From the NCBI GenBank assembly GCA_038223165.1, contig JBBRHE010000177.1, positions 1 through 7,752 on the forward strand: a stretch of DNA of 7,752 nt, in the 5' to 3' direction. The position numbers were made by a program, and so were the translations under genes. This stretch comes from DASYHQ01 sp038223165. GTDB taxonomy: Bacteria > Planctomycetota > Phycisphaerae > Tepidisphaerales > Tepidisphaeraceae. Each line of letters opens with the position of its first letter. Position 1 is the first letter of the stretch. Shown piece after piece: positions 5,577 through 7,752 of this stretch. The notes beneath the pieces are model-generated. The model was given only the letters and a program-made list of their open reading frames with translations. It was not told where the DNA came from and searched no databases.

Positions 5577-6813
5577 TGCGCGCTCCGGCAGGCATCGACG
5601 TTGAAGCCTGCATCGCTCTCGAACGCGTTAAATTATTCAGGACGACGCCAGCACTGGCTTCGATGTTCCGCCACACGGTTTCCCGTGCTGCTGCAGCTTT
5701 GGCTTTTGCACCAGCAGGGTCGGTTGCGATCGACATGACGGCTGCGACGATCCGTGTATGAACGTCTTGTTCATCAAGGTCGAACAACCAATCGCCCAGT
5801 CCGATGTCCTGCCACATGTAACCTTTTGTACTCACGTCGCGACTGTGGCATACGATCGCCGGCACACCATTGCCGATGCAGAGAATCGGACTGTGCATCT
5901 CATTGCCGAACAATCCCGCCGAGCGCACGTAGACCGCCAGCGCCTCATCGGGTTGCCAGTACGTATTGCGCCACACGACTCGCGAACGCACATCATCGGG
6001 CAGCCGATCGATGAGCATTTCCTTCGCCAGTGTGATCTGCGTCTCGTCCTCCGGGCAGACCAGCACTCGCAGATCGGTTTCCCGCACTACGGTGATAATC
6101 GATGACAACAGGCCCGCGTGGTCCGCCGTCTTGGTCTGCGTGTTGCGCTCGTCCTTGAGGGGATCAAACGCGGCCCCTTTGCGCGGAATCTCCCAGAACG
6201 GCGTGCATCGCATGCGTGGGATGCAGCAGAGAAAACGGCCCGACTCCAGGCCCACCCGGGCAAGGTATGCATCGGCCTTGTGGTCGTCGCGGACGTCGAA
6301 CGCGAAGGCAACATCGGGCGAGAAACCGATGACCGGTGGTCGAACACCATCCGCTTTGGCCCGCGCCAGTGATTTGGAGTCTCTAAAATAGACGAACGCC
6401 GCCTCGCTTAACGCCGGACGCTCGGGGATGCCGTAGAGCCCGTACGTCACACCGTAAACACCGAACGGTTTCCCCGTCCTCTGATGAAACGCCACCGCGT
6501 CCGCCCACGCTATAGTCGCGGGACCAGAGGCGTGTAGAAACAGATCGGATTCCTCAAAAGCTTCGCTCAACTCCGGGGTTGAGGGTGCGCCGTCGCAAAG
6601 GGTGCCTTCGACGATGGTTGCCTGAGGGAAGCGCGCCAGGATCATGCGCCGCAGGGGCGCGGTTAACGGTGTGAACGACCAAAGCACGGCTCGCACGTCC
6701 GGCATCATGCGTTCGATCACCGCCAGCGCACCCGGCGCGTGCGCGACATCGCCGATGTTGCAGTCCTGCCACCCGGTTCGGACGAGTATCTGATGAGGTC
6801 GACCTGTCGACAT
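5569..6813 (-). CDS. Polysaccharide pyruvyl transferase family protein
   Basis: A 414-residue protein with the two-halved GT-B-like layout of the family. Characterised members (for example CsaB) move pyruvate from phosphoenolpyruvate onto a sugar of a surface polymer as a ketal. Visible marks: CNIGDVAHAPGAL (18-30, the family's N-x-GD start), FLHASGPATIAWAD (92-105), GKPFGVYGVTYG (114-125), FRDSKSLARAKADGV (143-157), PDVAFAFD (166-173), RVLVCPEDE (249-257), and AGLFGNEMHSPILCIGNGVP then AIV (299-321, the family's H-x-x-I-x-A-x-x-x-G-x-P segment; H307). There is no signal peptide, so it should act in the cytoplasm, perhaps on a glycan precursor. The ATG at 6813 has AGGAG (6821-6825) 7 nt upstream. 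It overlaps the next gene by 8 bp and follows the PEP-CTERM gene by 78 bp. Many family members have no tested activity, so the exact reaction is not assured. Confidence 0.88.
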   Translation of the reverse strand: MSTGRPHQILVRTGWQDCNIGDVAHAPGALAVIERMMPDVRAVLWSFTPLTAPLRRMILARFPQATIVEGTLCDGAPSTPELSEAFEESDLFLHASGPATIAWADAVAFHQRTGKPFGVYGVTYGLYGIPERPALSEAAFVYFRDSKSLARAKADGVRPPVIGFSPDVAFAFDVRDDHKADAYLARVGLESGRFLCCIPRMRCTPFWEIPRKGAAFDPLKDERNTQTKTADHAGLLSSIITVVRETDLRVLVCPEDETQITLAKEMLIDRLPDDVRSRVVWRNTYWQPDEALAVYVRSAGLFGNEMHSPILCIGNGVPAIVCHSRDVSTKGYMWQDIGLGDWLFDLDEQDVHTRIVAAVMSIATDPAGAKAKAAAARETVWRNIEASAGVVLNNLTRSRAMQASTSMPAGARNA

Positions 6814-6891
6814 GCTACTGCTCCTGGTGTAACCCGCTTGGCCAGTACCTGCTCCGACCTGACGAAAAGACCCGGGCCCTCGTTACAAAGT

Positions 6892-7548
6892 TCAACGCAT
6901 ACGTTCACATGCACTTCGTCTAGCCCTTGCGCCGCAAACGATCGCGAGGACGAGCGCACAGGACATCGCTGACGGTTCAGGCACCGCAACGACCGTCAGG
7001 ACAAAGCTGCCTGCCGGTGCAAACACTTCGATCGGGTTGGACGACAGTGCATCGTTGGCCAATTCCAGACCGACGGGTGTGAACGAGTACGTGGTGGCCG
7101 CCAAGGACTGAGTGTTAAAAGTGTACCAAGCAATCTCACCATCGATTGCGGCGTAATCGCCGGCACTGGACTTTACCCATTGCGTGCTTCCAGCGACGCC
7201 GGCTTGCACGGTCGCGCCGGGCGTCGGCGCGAGGCCGTTCGAGAGGTCAGCGATCGTGAATGGGGCATTCTTCGCAACGAGTGGGTTCGTCAACGCATAC
7301 GTCACGGCAGAGGCTGGTGTCGTCACGATGTGATAGAGCAGCGAGCCAACCGCCAAGCCGTCTGAATCCAGTCGCATGGCCAATGTTACGGTCGGCGTTC
7401 CCTGCGGGATCGACAGGCTCGTCGCACCCCCGCCGGTGGTGGTCAGCTCAAGCGTCGGTGTTGCACCACGTAAAGCGGCCGGCACGGCGAGCGCGAGCAG
7501 AGCTGAAAGGATGACGGAAGGAAATCTGTTTAGCCTCAAGATGTGCAT
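6892..7548 (-). CDS. PEP-CTERM sorting-signal protein with possible cohesin-like domain
   Basis: A 218-residue exported protein. Residues 1-29 (RLNRFPSVILSALLALAVPA, then ALRGA) are a signal peptide. The C-terminus carries VPEPS (189-193), a hydrophobic stretch (about 195-205) and a basic end RARRS, which is the PEP-CTERM signal recognised by exosortase-type machinery. The body (about 33-187) is rich in Thr, Ser, Ala and Val and predicted to be beta-stranded. Its shape (LAMRLDSDGLAVGSLLYHIV near the start, IAWYTFNTQSLAATTYSF and FAPAGSFVLTVV near the end) recalls cohesin-like sandwiches in planctomycete PEP-CTERM proteins, but this match is weak. The ATG at 7548 is preceded only by an A-rich AGAAAAGAAA stretch, not a strong Shine-Dalgarno sequence. 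It lies 45 bp after the dockerin-repeat gene. It is probably a cell-surface or matrix protein; its ligand is unknown. Confidence 0.82.
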   Translation of the reverse strand: MHILRLNRFPSVILSALLALAVPAALRGATPTLELTTTGGGATSLSIPQGTPTVTLAMRLDSDGLAVGSLLYHIVTTPASAVTYALTNPLVAKNAPFTIADLSNGLAPTPGATVQAGVAGSTQWVKSSAGDYAAIDGEIAWYTFNTQSLAATTYSFTPVGLELANDALSSNPIEVFAPAGSFVLTVVAVPEPSAMSCALVLAIVCGARARRSACERMR

Positions 7549-7593
7549 GGTGCATTTCTTTTCTAATGAATACCGCGTTCATTTCCGTGACGG

Positions 7594-7752
7594 TTAAGCC
7601 AATGAATCCAGCAACTTCGACTTAAGCAGAAGCTGATCAGCGCCGGTCACCGATCCATTTAAGTTTAAATCCGCTAAAAAGTTGCTGGATGTGATTGGCT
7701 GCAGCAGTCTCGACTTGACAAGCAGTTGATCCGAGCCGGTCACGCTGCCGTT
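7594..7752 (-). CDS. Dockerin type I repeat protein, C-terminal end (runs off the right edge)
   Basis: The last 52 residues of a protein that continues beyond the window, ending in TAA at 7594-7596. It holds two copies of a calcium-loop repeat 31 residues apart: NGSVTGSDQLLVKSRLL (1-17, start cut off) and DLNLNGSVTGADQLLLKSKL (28-47). The second fits the dockerin pattern D-x-N-x-(D/N)-G-x-(V/I)-x-x-x-D-x-x-x-L(K)-x-x-LL, with D28, N30, N32 and D39 as likely calcium ligands. Planctomycete exported proteins often end this way, where the pair may anchor the protein or dock it to a partner. The body of the protein is not visible, so its function cannot be stated. It is the first of the minus-strand series and may share a transcript with the PEP-CTERM gene. 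Confidence 0.85.
   Translation of the reverse strand, partial: NGSVTGSDQLLVKSRLLQPITSSNFLADLNLNGSVTGADQLLLKSKLLDSLA

Noticed and set aside
4828..5604. Plus-strand open frame of 258 residues
   Set aside because: It is antisense to the reductase-fold gene, with no good ribosome binding site and no domain.
7571..7590. AATGAA/TTCATT hairpin between the dockerin and PEP-CTERM genes
   Set aside because: A six-pair AT-rich stem with no T-run is too weak to call a terminator.
1..7752. CRISPR arrays, rRNA genes, riboswitches or a defence or toxin system
   Set aside because: I saw no regularly spaced repeats, rRNA stretches, recognisable riboswitch cores or defence-family motifs on either strand.

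Overview
The window most likely comes from a GC-rich environmental planctomycete (Phycisphaerae-like is my best guess). The evidence is a secreted protein with a PEP-CTERM sorting tail next to a protein ending in paired dockerin type I repeats of the 'NGSVTGADQLL' kind. A GH10 xylanase with an N-terminal jelly-roll and a large secreted beta-helix protein fit the same group. The lineage is inferred from domain style only.

Left edge (about 1-700): a mosaic junction. The N-terminal part of an ISNCY-type transposase runs off the left edge on the minus strand. Two tandem 22-bp near-repeats lie upstream of it at what looks like the end of the element. Next, on the plus strand, come a near-consensus sigma70 promoter (TTGACC-N16-TACAAT) and a tRNA-Ala with anticodon CGC and the alanine identity pair G3-U70. 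Right behind the tRNA 3' end is a decayed minus-strand remnant of a histidine-kinase ATPase domain in three reading frames, with a 12-bp bulged hairpin at its end.

Main region (about 698-7752): six genes, all on the minus strand. In transcription order (right to left) they are a dockerin-repeat protein (only its C-terminus is in the window), a PEP-CTERM protein with a possible cohesin-like fold, a polysaccharide pyruvyl transferase family protein, an aldo/keto-reductase-fold protein, a GH10 endo-xylanase and a secreted right-handed beta-helix protein. The transferase and reductase-fold genes overlap by 8 bp. The other gaps are about 40-110 bp. Most starts have a clear GGAG-type ribosome binding site, so the set could be one or two operons.

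Taken together the genes suggest a cell-surface polysaccharide module: secreted or surface-anchored proteins, hydrolysis of a xylan-like polymer, a beta-helix carbohydrate-active or binding protein, and two cytoplasmic proteins that may modify a glycan or glycan-derived metabolite. The joint function is inference. The oddest parts are a reductase-fold protein that seems to lack the catalytic Tyr and Lys, a xylanase with Gly where the family normally has the Glu of the ENxxKW motif, and the IS/tRNA/pseudogene junction beside the cluster.
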